Counted from the stretch's first letter, positions 42,488 through 54,226 are shown. The stretch: 64,000 nucleotides of DNA from Oreohelix idahoensis (GCA_024509875.1 JAMPIV010012241.1:522683-586682); one strand, 5' to 3'. Notes: generated from the letters alone by a model not told the origin. Program-made: numbers and translations.

Positions 42488-44212
42488 TGTCGCATAGAGA
42501 TTATGATCAAAAAATTTTCTATATTCTTTCTTTCTTTTTCTACCCTTTTTCTTTATTATCGCTCTTTTATCCTTATCCTGTGTTTTTCACATTCGTACGT
42601 TTGCGACTATAAACATTACTATTTTCCCATTCAAACTTTCGCCTGTTTCTTTTCTCATTTAGAAACGCACACGCATGTTATTATATAACGTATCAGTCGC
42701 TGCAGTCAGACGAGATGTGTGATTATGTTTCATACTCAGACATAGGAGAAGACTTTTGGTCTAGCATTTTCACCTGACACGAACGTTTCTCCGGCGTGAG
42801 GTGTGATAACCGTCATCTGCACGGCGCAGAATGAGACATTTGTCTGGTAATTTCCTCTGTCAAGGCACTCTCGGCCAGTTTCGTTAGCAGTGAGGTGTCT
42901 AAGACGCGTTTGGCATGTTATGTCCAGTGTCTAAGGTACGTAGGTGTTAATGAGAAGGGGAGAGATCGGGTTTTTGGAAATAGTGGGATCCTTTGTCTGG
43001 TTTAATATATCTACCCAGGAGCTGTAAACTAGATTTCATTCGTACTCCTAAATCTGCAGTAGACAGATCGCCAGGCTAGAAGAAATATCTTGTGTATTGA
43101 AAAGTCTTTAGTTTCTGGGCAATTTTGCCGAGTTCTAGACTACTATTATATTGAATGATTCTAGTTCATGGTATTAATCTGTAGTTCTGTGCGGAGGTAA
43201 ATATTATATATTAGATATCTAGTATTTTGTGAAGTGTTTAAAGTGTTAAATCGCTTATTTCATATTTCACTAGTTAGATTTTTGTGCGGAGTGCTTAATT
43301 TATAAGTCTGTTATGTTCTCTAGCTGAGATTTTATTCTTCCTGAGAAAAACTTAAGTACAGTTCAGCCCTTGTGGCAAGTAAACTATTACAAACAGTAAC
43401 GTTCCGCAAATTTTGTCAACTTGTTGTGTGACCAAGAAGGTTACCTTTAATCGAAAGTTACAAACCTGACATTTTTCCCTAAGTAGTCGAAACCTCGTGA
43501 TTCTGACACTGTGAACCCGCTGACCCTAATTCTTACCTGAGCTGATAAAGTGACACTAATTTAAATCTGGAAAAAAAGAAACGATCGCCTGAAGAGGACG
43601 CTCCCCGGACAAATTGGATGAAACCAAGATCTGCAGAGCTGGGTATCCGCTTCATCAAACGATAAAACAGATTGTGTCATAACGTGCGCCAGACGGCGAA
43701 CAGCAGCACGATTGTAGGTAAGGTTGTGTGAGACAGGGCCCTGATGAATGAACCGAGAGAAAGCAGGAACGAGTGACTCTTTTATGGTATACCAAATTTC
43801 ACCCACTTTGTAATTTCTTTATGCAAGTTTTTGTGTTGCAACAAGATACTTTTCCTTAGGATAGATCATACTAATATCAATGTCTGTTCATACCTTTTAA
43901 AAGGGAAAAATCATTAGACTACCGCAAATGTATCCTTGACTCCTTAGGGCTATCACTTTCTTCTAACAGGACTGTGGGCATACCTTGAGGGATAAGATCA
44001 TACTGTGGGTCTATCATTCTTGTAGCATCTTTCTTGACTTTATGACTATTTGTATATGCTTTGATGTAATTTTATGTGTTGTGATGGACATTTTAGATGA
44101 TAATTAAAATTTCTCTTGAACTTAATCAGCGCGTTAGTCAGCTCGTTCCAAATTATCTGTATAATCACTGTCATAGTTTTTCCCACGTCAGTGCGTCTAA
44201 CTGTCGTCACTT
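42488..44212 (+). repeat. Family-B LTR fragment, truncated and internally deleted
   Basis: Starts TGTCGCATAGAG like the other family-B LTRs. About 43330 it jumps from the 'ctctagctga' region to the 'cctgagaaaaacttaagtac' region, skipping several hundred bases. It stops near 44212 ('gtctaactgtcgtcac'), before the (TA)n and terminal part. No TSD can be assigned. Confidence 0.8.
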
Positions 44213-44568
44213 GACAGATGCGTGTCGAAGTTCAGCCAAATCTTGTCACGACAAAAACAGCATCAAATATGATATGCAAGCGAGCCAGGTGTTGGCTAAA
44301 GTAGACGCTCCATACAAGAAGGTGTATAAATATCTTTACATGAAGTCTTCCCACGACTTGGGGCAAGACACACAATCGGCTCCGTCAAAAGTACGTCTGT
44401 CTTCAATAGCAGACTTTAGGGATCTCCACTAATAACGTAAACGCTGTTTGGTAACAATCGACCAATCGCACCGTGATGCGCTATTTTGTTCAACTATTGT
44501 GTATGCAACACTAGACGGGCATGTGAGATCTCGCACACTTAAATCTCATATGTAAAAAGGACTTAACA
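44213..44568 (+). repeat. Diverged copy of the 62-63 kb repeat
   Basis: 'gtgtcgaagttcagccaaat', 'cttcccacgacttgggg' and the end 'aaaaaggacttaaca' match, in order, 'gtgtcgaagctctgccaaat', 'cttcccacgacttggga' and 'aaaagaacttaaca' of the repeats at 62290-63652. The right end coincides with the start of RT coding sequence at 44569, so it looks like a TE terminus. Confidence 0.6.
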
Positions 44569-45440
44569 GGTGCGTCGTATTCTTTCTCATCGTTCTGATG
44601 TTATTGCATATCTCGATGATATTTGCCTTTTTAGTAACTCTTGGGATGATCACTTTAGTGGTCTCTGTTCACTTTTGTCCACTCTTCGTTCTCACAACTT
44701 GACGGCTAAACCGTCCAAAGCACTCGTTGGTTTCAGTGAGATCTCTTTTTTGGGTCATCGTGTTGGCAATGGTCTCTTGCAGACTGAAGACCATAATACT
44801 TCTAAGATCCTAAATATCGCTGCTCCTAAGACTAAGAAACAGGTCCATAGCCTTCTTGGTTTGATTCAATTCTATGGACGGTTCGTATCACACTTATCAT
44901 CTATCACTGCACCTCTTTCTAGTTTGTTGAAGAAAGGGTCGCCTAACTTGGTACAGAGGTCTCCAGAGTGCCAGGCCACTTAAGATAAAATTAAATTACT
45001 ATTTTCATCTGCTCCTATCTTACGATTACCAAACGCAGATATCCCTTTTATTCTTCGCAGTGACGCCTCCTCGATGGCAACCGAGGCCTCGCTGATGCAG
45101 AACTATTCTGGAACTCTATACCCTGTCATTTATGTCTCCAGGACGTTGACTGCAGCAGAACGAAACTACTCTGTACCAAACCGTGAGTTATTGGCTATGG
45201 TTTGGTCCATACTCAAACTTCAGAGATTTCTCCTCGGTGCACATTTCATCGTTGAGACGGATCAGAGAGCTCTTACTGCACTACAGAACAAGGACTTAAA
45301 GAGCTCCAAATCTACTCGATAAGCAATCGCCTTACAGCCATTCCATTTCTCCATACGAGCAATCCGGGGTTCCGACAATGTCATGGCCGACATCCTGTCT
45401 AGAAGTCCACATGAATCTCCCGGGCCGATGAACAACTAAT
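44569..45440 (+). pseudogene. Family-A RT (3' half) and RNase H fragment
   Basis: Matches the 22049-25918 polyprotein from its residue about 1006 to the end: YLDDICLFSNSWDDHFSGL with the YLDD active site, GFSEISFLGHRVGNGL, LLGLIQFYGRF, ILRSDASS, RELLAMVWSILKLQRFLLGA, VETDQRALTAL and NVMADILSR. Stops at about 44981 and 45320 break it, and SMATEASL replaces the normal TGIGAAL around the RNase H start. Integrase and the first RT half are absent. Together with 5310-9126 it covers almost all of one element, except about 63 residues. Confidence 0.9.
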
Positions 45441-46149
45441 CTTGTGCCGCCATTGCGCTACTACATAACCGCTTTTGTACTTCGGATTTCATTTGGCGTC
45501 ACCGAGTACTACTTTTCTCGCGATACCCTCGCTTGTGTATGTCACATCTTCATATCCGCCACTGATTGACTTTTGTCCACATTTTTACTGACGAGACTCT
45601 ACTGACGATATTATCATATTTCAATATGGTGTTATTTCTGCCGATTTCTGCTTTATTTTCATTGATGGACTTATTAGAGCGCTATTATATCGATGATATA
45701 GAACAGTCGCCATGAAACTTTCCGCGATTAGTGATTGATCACTAACATTTTACTTCGAACGTAATAGTAGTTGACTATTCCGCGCGTGTTTAATTACTGA
45801 CATTATTTTTATATTGCAACGTTTCATTACGGAATACTTAGTTATCATATTTTGTCTATGAGATTATTTTAATTGTTCACATGCCGCGTTTCCATTTTTT
45901 CTGATTTCCACTTTAGCTGCACGTGTACTATACCAAACTTGTACCATAATTTTTAATAGGTAGCGCGACAATAGCACCTAATTTGTGCAATTGATTATTT
46001 AATGATACCATAATTAGTGCTTAATGATTTACTTCACTTACTTTATTTCTCCCATCATACTCTTTTCGGAGTGTTGCTTTCTTCTCGTGTTTTAATTTGG
46101 GCATTGATTTTTGTTCGTTCTGTTTTCCCACACTTGTGTTTATGCGCAA
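45441..46149. other. Unassigned AT-rich sequence
   Basis: It might be 3' UTR of the preceding family-A fragment. No polypurine tract, LTR or ORF is evident before the family-C LTR starts. Confidence 0.5.
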
Positions 46150-48805
46150 TGTGATGCCACACTGTAATTCTGTCTTTCAACCGGCCCGATTCTGTCGTCT
46201 ATTTTGTATTTCCGGCCCGATTCTGTGGTTCTATTTTGAGTTTTCACCATTTCTCTTCTCTTTGTAATTATATGGGGTTTGCCTTGGTTCTTCTCATGTG
46301 AATATATCGTGGTTGGTAATTTTGAGTAGTAATTTTAGTTTTATGTCGGTAGGTTTATTTTTCACTCGGCCAGTTTTACTTTCTTCTGATTTTTCGCGAT
46401 TCCCGTAGATTTCATTGTTTACGAAAATCGACATTTTCGGGCACGCCTTTATGACACGTCAGAAACACGAGGCAATCGCGTAACGTGACGCAATTTTCGG
46501 CACGCGGGATTTGCGTAGGTTGATAGTATTGATTTTTTCTGGCGCTGCCATTGGTCCGCGATTTGCGTAGGAAGGGAATCCGCGTGGGCGGTTTCTCTTG
46601 TATATAATGAGAGAGGAAACTGCGGGCAATTGTCTCTGAAGAAATAATTGCCTGGCCGTAGGACTTCGTAATTATCGTCTCCATTGCGGGGAAGAAAAGC
46701 GATAATCGGTATGTAGCTATTTTATTAATCGTTTTACTTATTAGTGGGTTTTTCATAAATTCGCCCGTAGGTAAAGTTTAACTTTTTTAGTTTAAAAAAA
46801 AAAACGATAGTGCCATTAATTATTATTTTTGAAGAACGACGTAAATGCAACAGTGTGCTTATTCTTTCTATGATTTTGGCAGTAGATAGGAACGGGGGAA
46901 GTTATAAGCTACACGTGTGCCCAGATTTGTAGAATGTTATGTAAAACCACCATTTATTTCTGTGTATTTATAATGTAATTTTATTTGGGAACTCCTTTGT
47001 GTGTACGTTAACTAAATGTGAGGAAGGCAGTGAGATTATGTTATCAGTGAATTATACGGCTTGGGGAAATAAATCATTCCTACAGCGAGGTTTAATTTAA
47101 ATTGGCTTAAGTAAGGACACCTCAAGTGTACATGTTAAAAGGAGACCACGGAATTTAGGACAAAGGATTTCCCTAGTGGTAATGTTTTGAACACGTGGGT
47201 AGTCATGCGTAACACTTCAGACGAGGTCGGGAGACCTTGTTTACCCAACTGTCAGATTTAGAGAAGGAGGGGGGGGGGGTGAAGAGACACGTATGTCGGA
47301 ATAATTTATGTATTGGTGTTCAGAACGAGAGAAGGGGAGGATAAGTGTGATTTTAGTGCCACGTGGGATAGGAATATTTCATGTATTGTGTGAAGAACGA
47401 GAGAAGGGGAATAGAAGAAGGAGTGAGATTGAAGTGACACGTGTATAGAATTATTTTATGTATCGTATATGTTAGAGATAAGCGATTTTAGAGAGGGTGT
47501 ACATTAGACGCTGTTTCTTTTAATTTCAGCGAGTCTCGGCGAATCAGTGGGGGAGCGTAAATTGGGAATACCAATTTACCCACGGCGCAAGGACATACCT
47601 CAGTAGTCAGTGGACTCGAGTTATCGTCAGAAGCAACAGAAAATTAACCTACGGTCTTTTCCAGTGAGGCGCGGGAACGGGGGTTATTTATCATACTGCC
47701 CGAGCTCATCGCTATTATAGTCTCCAGCAACGACACGTGGCAGCGAGACTGGTTTCAATTTCGTACAGCCAGAAATCAAGGCCTTGTTTTCCTCTAACTC
47801 CGGAGCGAGTTAAAATAGGGAAGTTAGTCAGTGGCAGAGAAGATTTCGACAGTAAATCAAGCACCGAATTCAGGAGCAGGGGAGAGGGTTAACATCCCTG
47901 GGTCCTGATAAGAACGAGAGAAGAGAGTAGCGGAGACGCCGCATCATCAGTCCTCGAGTGTTAGAGAGACACTGAGACCAAGAAAGAGAGAGATAGAGAG
48001 ACACTGAGACCAAGAGAGAGAGAGGGAGAGAAAAAGAGAGAGGAGAAGGGAGGAAATAGACAGGACCAGTAGGGTCTGTTCAGTATTCATTTGACAGATA
48101 GACCCTGAGCCATCAGCTAAAGCCAAGTCTATTATTTTAGCAATTCTTGTGGTGTAGTTATCGGCGCATATCGCCTAACAAGTAGAAAGCTGTGTAGCCA
48201 TTCGTTGAGGAAAAATCACCAGGACTGAGACAGTAGAAATTTATTAGTGTTAGAGAGTGGAGGCTAGAGTTGACAGCCCCACCATATTAGAGTTGTTTTA
48301 ATCACTAACCATTTTTATTGTTCCTCAGCAGGGTGACAGGAAGAGTGAATGCGAGTGGGGTTTTTTTGGGGGGTCTCTCAATCTAATTGTTACTTTGATT
48401 TTTCCAGGGCGTGCAACAGTGCACGCTATTTTTGTGGTTTAAGTATGATGACAATTTTATGCTTGATTTTTGTAAATAAATATATATATTTACTGTACAC
48501 TGGATCAGCTTCTACTCTTTACTATACTTACTCTATATTGTCTGTATAGTGGCGTCTGTGGTCGTATTTATACACCTTATCTCCTTGTGTGTCAAGGTAG
48601 TCAGAGGAGGGCGAGACTATAGCCAGTCTAAAGTCACGAAGCGGCAAGGGGAGATCCAAATCCTGGTTCTATCCCTGGTGGCAATAGTCTCATTTGTCCA
48701 CAGGCATGTCATTTTCCATCTAATTCTAGTTTCTCAGACTTTCTCATACTAGGGTCTTGTTTTCACTCAGGCACACTCTATAAAAATTAAAACCACTTCG
48801 TGACA
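46150..48805 (+). repeat. Family-C LTR 1, 2656 bp
   Basis: Starts TGTGATGCCA, ends TTCGTGACA. TATA-like 'tatataa' at 46601. Purine-rich GAGA and 'gagacactgagaccaaga' repeats lie near 47965-48040. It lacks an 8-bp block ('aatgggtt') present near 51747 in LTR 2 and near 57141 in LTR 3. ORFs of 60-115 codons within it are not conserved genes. Confidence 0.92.
46601..46607 (+). promoter_or_regulatory. TATA box candidate, family-C LTR
   Basis: 'tatataa' about 450 bp into the LTR, conserved in LTR 2 (52019) and LTR 3 (57414). Start of transcription is not known. Confidence 0.45.
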
Positions 48806-48807
48806 AG

Positions 48808-48825
48808 TGGGGGCTCGTCCGGGAT
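48808..48825 (+). other. Primer-binding site, tRNA-Pro type (copy 1)
   Basis: TGGGGGCTCGTCCGGGAT begins two bases after the LTR. It is identical to the 18-base tRNA-Pro primer site known from murine leukaemia viruses. It marks where reverse transcription starts and fixes the LTR end. Confidence 0.92.
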
Positions 48826-49251
48826 CCTTCTGTTGAGATCAATTCTGTGATCATATCTAGATTCATAGATTGTCTCTATAGAAAGTTTTCTGAGAATAGA
48901 GTTTCTTTAAATATCCCCTAGACTTGAGCTACTAGAACTGATCCAGTTGTAAGTTTTTCCACAGGTTACAGTCTAGTAGATTTTGTGGTATTTTTGATGT
49001 ATATGACTAAGAGGTAATTGATGGCATACCGACATATTTTTCTTTAACAGGAAGGTAATTTAGTTTTTGGTAGCTTCTTAACTAAATTTTTTTTCAGGTT
49101 ATTATTCAGACTTGACGCTAGTCTGAGTTCGGGTTTTTGGGACATCGGTTATAGGAGGAATACTTCCTATTACGTAACAGGTAGTCCTTCCTTTTGTTCT
49201 CCTTTCTGTCATTTTCTGTCAGTTGTGAACTTACACCAGTTTACAGGTAAG

Positions 49252-50352
49252 ATGGCGGATATGGCCAAGTTGCGAGCTGCATGGCGCGAGGCAGCCCAGG
49301 ACATGGGAATGGATAAAGAGGAGACGAAAGCCTACATGATCAGAGAAAATGATAGGCATAATCAACGGGAAATTGAGGAAAGGCAAAGGATAGCCACCGC
49401 AGAAATTGAGGAAAGGCAAAGAATAGCCGCCGCAGAAGCAGCGAAAGAGGAGAGGGCAGCCGCCGCAGAAGCAGCGAAAGAAGAGAGGGCAGCCGCAGCA
49501 GAGATGGAACTTCGGAAATTGGAAGCAGCAAAAGAGGAAAGGATAGCTGCCGCCGAAGCAGCGAAAGAGGAAAAGGCAGCGGAGAGACAGCATGAACTTG
49601 CCCTGCGTTCTCTGGAACTGAAGTACCGATCCTCAGAGGGCAGTTCGGCTAATGGAGATTCACCCGGAGCAGGAGCGACAGACACCTCAGGAAACGGAGG
49701 GCCCCGGATGGCAGCCATGAGCTTCCCATTTGACTCGTTCCCTAATGGGAATGAAAAGATTGACGTGTTTTTGGAAAAATTTCAAAGAATGGCAAAGGCA
49801 TACGGGTTGGATGAGAGTCTTTGGTGTCTGAAATTATCACAATCGCTCAAAGGTCATGCGTATGAAGTTTACAACAAGCTGCTCATAGATGACCAGAACA
49901 ACTTCGAAGCACTGCGAAACGCTTTGTTGCAAAGGTTTCAGTGGACTCCCCGCAAATGCCAAACCATGTTCAGGGAGAGCAGGCCGGAGAAGGGAGAGAG
50001 TTTTGCTCAGTTTGCAGAGCGGGTGAGAAACTACCTAACTCGCTGGAGGGAACTGTCAGGATTGGCGAAAACTTTTGAAGGGTTGGAGGAGTTAGTTCTG
50101 TGTGAGCAGATAAAGGCAAACATGTCCCCCGACTTGAGGCGGTATCTGGCAGAGCAGGGTGCCCAGCAACTCGATCAGATTATTCTGTTTGCAGAAAGGT
50201 ACCAGACAGCACAGGCCGAAGTACTGGGAACAGAAACGGAAAAACCCAGACCTGCCAGCCCCAGACAAAGGAGCTTCATCATTGCAGCCAGCTACTTCAC
50301 CAGCTCATCAGCAACCAGGGCCTTCTCGCAAGGAGCCTCATTCAGGTTATAA
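49252..50352 (+). CDS. gag: Gag of family C, copy 1
   Basis: 366 codons from an ATG in good context (aagATGG); upstream in-frame sequence starts only with GTG. N-terminus MADMAKLRAAWREAAQDMGM is homologous to family B. Residues 35-120 are a strongly repetitive coiled coil (EERQRIAAAEAAKEERAAA). Capsid runs from about 157 (SFPFDSFPNGNEKIDVFLEK). Residues 233-318 (CQTMFRESRPEKGESFAQF, TFEGLEELVLCEQIK, PDLRRYLAEQGA) closely resemble the SCAN domain, including its 'LLVLEQFL...LP' region. The frame's last 40 or so residues are probably out-of-frame filler, because the homologous sequence continues in another frame, with CCHC knuckle and protease, from about 50265. Confidence 0.9.
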   Translation: MADMAKLRAAWREAAQDMGMDKEETKAYMIRENDRHNQREIEERQRIATAEIEERQRIAAAEAAKEERAAAAEAAKEERAAAAEMELRKLEAAKEERIAAAEAAKEEKAAERQHELALRSLELKYRSSEGSSANGDSPGAGATDTSGNGGPRMAAMSFPFDSFPNGNEKIDVFLEKFQRMAKAYGLDESLWCLKLSQSLKGHAYEVYNKLLIDDQNNFEALRNALLQRFQWTPRKCQTMFRESRPEKGESFAQFAERVRNYLTRWRELSGLAKTFEGLEELVLCEQIKANMSPDLRRYLAEQGAQQLDQIILFAERYQTAQAEVLGTETEKPRPASPRQRSFIIAASYFTSSSATRAFSQGASFRL

Positions 50353-51469
50353 CTTGCGCCCCCAGCCCCATAACAGAGCACCGACAACATCATCTCAGGA
50401 ACCCGCTAAGAACAGAGGAGATAATGAGAGGTATTGTCAGAATTGTAGAACCACTTCCCATTGGACATCCCGGTGCATGAACAAACCCCCAGCTCATCAT
50501 GCAGCTTGTTTAAGGCCGGTGAGATGGACTAAAGGGAATAAATGGGAACCAGGCCAGGCAGAGAAGTTGTTCTCTAACAGTGGACCAGCCGTAGTGAATG
50601 GGACAGCCACTACGTGTTTGTTTGATAGCGGGCTTACTTACCCCAGTATCATCGCTCGTCATTTGGTGAAACCAGGGCAGTGGACAGGAGAATTAGTTGA
50701 GATTGGTGGCATTTTGAGAAGAGGGATCTCACAGCGTCTGCCTGTAGCCAATATTGAGGTGAAATGCAAGTTTGTGTCTGGCACCATCAAGGCAGCAGTA
50801 ATGGCACAGCCAGCACATGATTTCATCCTGGGAAGCCCTTACTTAGTTTTGGGAAACCCCACCACACCGATCCTTGCTACTGCAAGGGGGCCTACTGCAG
50901 GCCAGAGAAGTGAAAGGGGAAAGCCCCAAATTCACGGAGCCCCACGGGAGCTCAAACATTCTTGTCTTGCTATGAGGAGGAGAGACGCCTCTAAAGACAG
51001 TGGAATGTTATTTACAGAGGCGTATTCGCCTGTCAGCCCTGTTCAGCCTAAAGGTCAAACAGTGGTGACGCCTCTTACTTCAGAAGTATCTTCTTTGTCG
51101 TCGGGAATTAGGCCCCCGATGGTATTACATCTCTCCAGGGAGGGAAATACTGACAAGAAGGAACATGTGCACGGTTCTTCAGTCAACCGCAAACAGTTAC
51201 GCCCTGTTACGGCGATGTCTGGCCAAGCCAGTCAGACTGTTTCAAAACACTGGGAGGTCGCACCATCTGGTAATCAGTTTTTACCACGCGCCGCCAGGAA
51301 AATTCGTGGACGAAGGAAACACACGAGAGGGAGGAGGAAGGGCGACCAGTCATGTTGCAGTCGACAGGAGGAACTCCCCTGGCGTGACCCTCACGATCCA
51401 GGGCTTGCAAAGATTCTCAAGGATATGGAGATGGGCCTGTATGATAATGCTAATTACGATAGTGATTAG
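50159..51469 (+). CDS. CCHC-protease ORF of family C, copy 1
   Basis: An open frame of 436 codons overlapping gag, one base ahead of it (+1). It has no convincing start of its own and is meaningful only from about residue 36. It carries a canonical CCHC knuckle C93-x2-C96-x4-H101-x4-C106 (YCQNCRTTSHWTSRCM) and an aspartic protease with CLFDSGLTYPSIIA (Asp 156) and AHDFILGSPYLVLGNP. After a linker like that of family B (PRELKHSCLAMRRRDASKD) the sequence jumps to an unrelated basic tail ending GLYDNANYDSD; integrase, RT and RNase H are missing. The element is therefore non-autonomous, probably derived by internal deletion from an element like family B. Confidence 0.85.
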   Translation: MPSNSIRLFCLQKGTRQHRPKYWEQKRKNPDLPAPDKGASSLQPATSPAHQQPGPSRKEPHSGYNLRPQPHNRAPTTSSQEPAKNRGDNERYCQNCRTTSHWTSRCMNKPPAHHAACLRPVRWTKGNKWEPGQAEKLFSNSGPAVVNGTATTCLFDSGLTYPSIIARHLVKPGQWTGELVEIGGILRRGISQRLPVANIEVKCKFVSGTIKAAVMAQPAHDFILGSPYLVLGNPTTPILATARGPTAGQRSERGKPQIHGAPRELKHSCLAMRRRDASKDSGMLFTEAYSPVSPVQPKGQTVVTPLTSEVSSLSSGIRPPMVLHLSREGNTDKKEHVHGSSVNRKQLRPVTAMSGQASQTVSKHWEVAPSGNQFLPRAARKIRGRRKHTRGRRKGDQSCCSRQEELPWRDPHDPGLAKILKDMEMGLYDNANYDSD

Positions 51470-51545
51470 ATCAGGATGTAGATCTAGATGCGGACCAGTA
51501 TAAATTCCAGAGATTTCAGTGATTGAGCACGGATTCCCGCACTTG

Positions 51546-51559
51546 AAAGGGGGGACTTA
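51546..51559 (+). other. Polypurine tract of family C, copy 1
   Basis: 'aaaggggggactta' lies directly before LTR 2 (TGTGATGCCA at 51560). The same tract at 56941-56954 precedes LTR 3. Confidence 0.85.
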
Positions 51560-54206
51560 TGTGATGCCACACTGTAATTCTGTCTTTCAACCGGCCCGAT
51601 TCTGTCGTCTATTTTGTATTTCCGGCCCGATTCTGTGGTTCTATTTTGAGTTTTCACCATTTCTCTTCTCTTTGTAATTATATGGGGTTTGCCTTGGTTC
51701 TTCTCATGTGAATATATCGTGGTTGGTATTTTTGAGTAGTAATTTTAATGGGTTCGTTTTATGTCGGTAGGTTTATTTTTCACTCGGCCAGTTTAACTTT
51801 CTTCTGATTTTTCGCGATTCCCGTAGATTTCATTGTTTACGAAAATCGACATTTTCGGGCACGCCTGTATGACACGTCAGAAACACGAGGCAATCGCGTA
51901 ACGTGACGCAATTTTCGGCACGCGGGATTTGCGTAGGTTGATAGTATTGATTTGTTCTGGCGCTGCCATTGGTCCGCGATTTGCGTAGGAAGGGAATCCG
52001 CGTGGGCGGTTTCTCTTGTATATAATGAGAGAGGAAACTGCGGGCAATTGTCTCTGAAGAAATAATTGCCTGGCCGTAGGACTTCGTAATTATCGTCTCC
52101 ATTGCGGGGAAGAAAAGCGATAATCGGTATGTAGCTATTTTATTAATCGTTTTACTTATTAGTGGGTTTTTCATAAATTCGCCCGTAGGTAAAGTTTAAC
52201 TTTTTAGTTTAAAAAAAAAAACGATAGTGCCATTAATTATTATTTTTGAAGAACGACGTAAATGCAACAGTGTGCTTATTCTTTCTATGATTTTGGCAGT
52301 AGATAGGAACGTGGGAAGTTATAAGCTACACGTGTGCCCAGATTTGTAGAATGTTATGTAAAACTACCATATATTTCTGTGTATTTATAATGTAATTTTA
52401 TTTGGGAACTCCTTTGTGTGTACGTTAACTAAATGTGAGGAAGGCAGTGAGATTATGTTATCAGTGAATTATACGGCTTGGGGAAATAAATCATTCCTAC
52501 AGCGAGGTTTAATTTAATTTGGCTTAAGTAAGGACACCTCAAGTGTACATGTTAAAAGGAGACCACGGAATTTAGGACAAAGGATTTCCCTAGTGGTAAT
52601 GTTTTGAACACGTGGGTAGTCATGCGTAACACTTCAGACGAGGTCGGGAGACCTTGTTTACCCAACTGTCAGATTTAGAGAAGGAGGGGGGGTGAAGAGA
52701 CACGTGGGTCGGAATAATTTATGTATTGGTGTTCAGAACGAGAGAAGGGGAGGATAAGTGTGATTTTAGTGCCACGTGGGATAGGAATATTTCATGTATT
52801 GTGTGAAGAACGAGAGAAGGGGAATAGAAGAAGGAGTGAGATTGAAGTGACACGTGTATAGAATTATTTTATGTATCGTATATGTTAGAGATAAGCGATT
52901 TTAGAGAGGGTGTACATTAGACGCTGTTTCTTTTAATTTCAGCGAGTCTCGGCGAATCAGTGGGGGAGCGTAAATTGGGAATACCAATTTACCCACGGCG
53001 CAAGGACATACCTCAGTAGTCAGTGGACTCGAGTTATCGTCAGAAGCAACAGAAAATTAACCTACGGTCTTTTCCAGTGAGGAGCGGGAACGGGGGTTAT
53101 TTATCATACTGCCCGAGCTCATCGCTATTATAGTCTCCAGCAACGACACGTGGCAGCGAGACTGGTTTCAATTTCGTACAGCCAGAAATCAAGGCCTTGT
53201 TTTCCTCTAACTCCGGAGCGAGTTAAAAGAGGGAAGTAAGTCAGTGGCAGAGAAGATTTCGACAGTAAATCAAGCACCGAATTCAGGAGCAGGGGAGAGG
53301 GTTAACATCCCTGGGTCCTGATAAGAACGAGAGAAGAGAGTAGCGGAGACGCCGCATCATCAGTCCTCGAGTGTTAGAGAGACACTGAGACCAAGAAAGA
53401 GAGAGATAGAGAGACACTGAGACCAAGAGAGAGAGAGAGAGAGAGAGGAGGGAGGAAATAGACAGGACCAGTAGGGTCTGTTCAGTATTCATTTGACAGA
53501 TAGACCCTGAGCCATCAGCTAAAGCCAAGTCTATTATTTTAGCAATTCTTGTGGTGTAGTTATCGGCGCATATCGCCTAACAAGTAGAAAGCTGTGTAGC
53601 CATTCGTTGAGGAAAAATCACCAGGACTGAGACAGTAGAAATTTATTAGTGTTAGAGAGTGGAGGCTAGAGTTGACAGCCCCACCATATTAGAGTTGTTT
53701 TAATCACTAACCATTTTTATTGTTCCTCAGCAGGGTGACAGGAAGAGTGAATGCGAGTGGGGTTTTTTTTTTTGTCTCTCAATCTAATTGTTACTTTGAT
53801 TTTTCCAGGGCGTGCAACAGTGCACGCTATTTTTGTGGTTTAAGTATGATGACAATTTTATGCTTGATTTTTGTTAATAAATAAATATATTTACTGTACA
53901 CTGGATCAGCTTCTACTCTTTACTATACTTACTCTATATTGTCTGTATAGTGGCGTCTGTGGTCGTATTTATACACCTTATCTCCTTGTGTGTCAAGGTA
54001 GTCAGAGGACGGCGAGACTATAGCCAGTCTAAAGTCACGAAGCGGCAAGGGGAGATCCAAATCCTGGTTCTATCCCTGGTGCCAATAGTCTCATTTGTCC
54101 ACAGGCATGTCATTTTCCATCTAATTCTAGTTTCTCAGACTTTCTCATACTAGGGTCTTGTTTTCACTCAGGCACACTCTATAAAAATTAAAACCACTTC
54201 GTGACA
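51560..54206 (+). repeat. Family-C LTR 2 (shared middle LTR), 2647 bp
   Basis: Serves as 3' LTR of the first unit and 5' LTR of the second. It is closely similar to LTR 1, with homopolymer and small indel differences (G-run near 52685, GAGA tract near 53425). Confidence 0.92.
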
Positions 54207-54208
54207 AG

Positions 54209-54226
54209 TGGGGGCTCGTCCGGGAT
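54209..54226 (+). other. Primer-binding site, tRNA-Pro type (copy 2)
   Basis: Same 18 bases as at 48808, two bases after the middle LTR. Confidence 0.92.
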
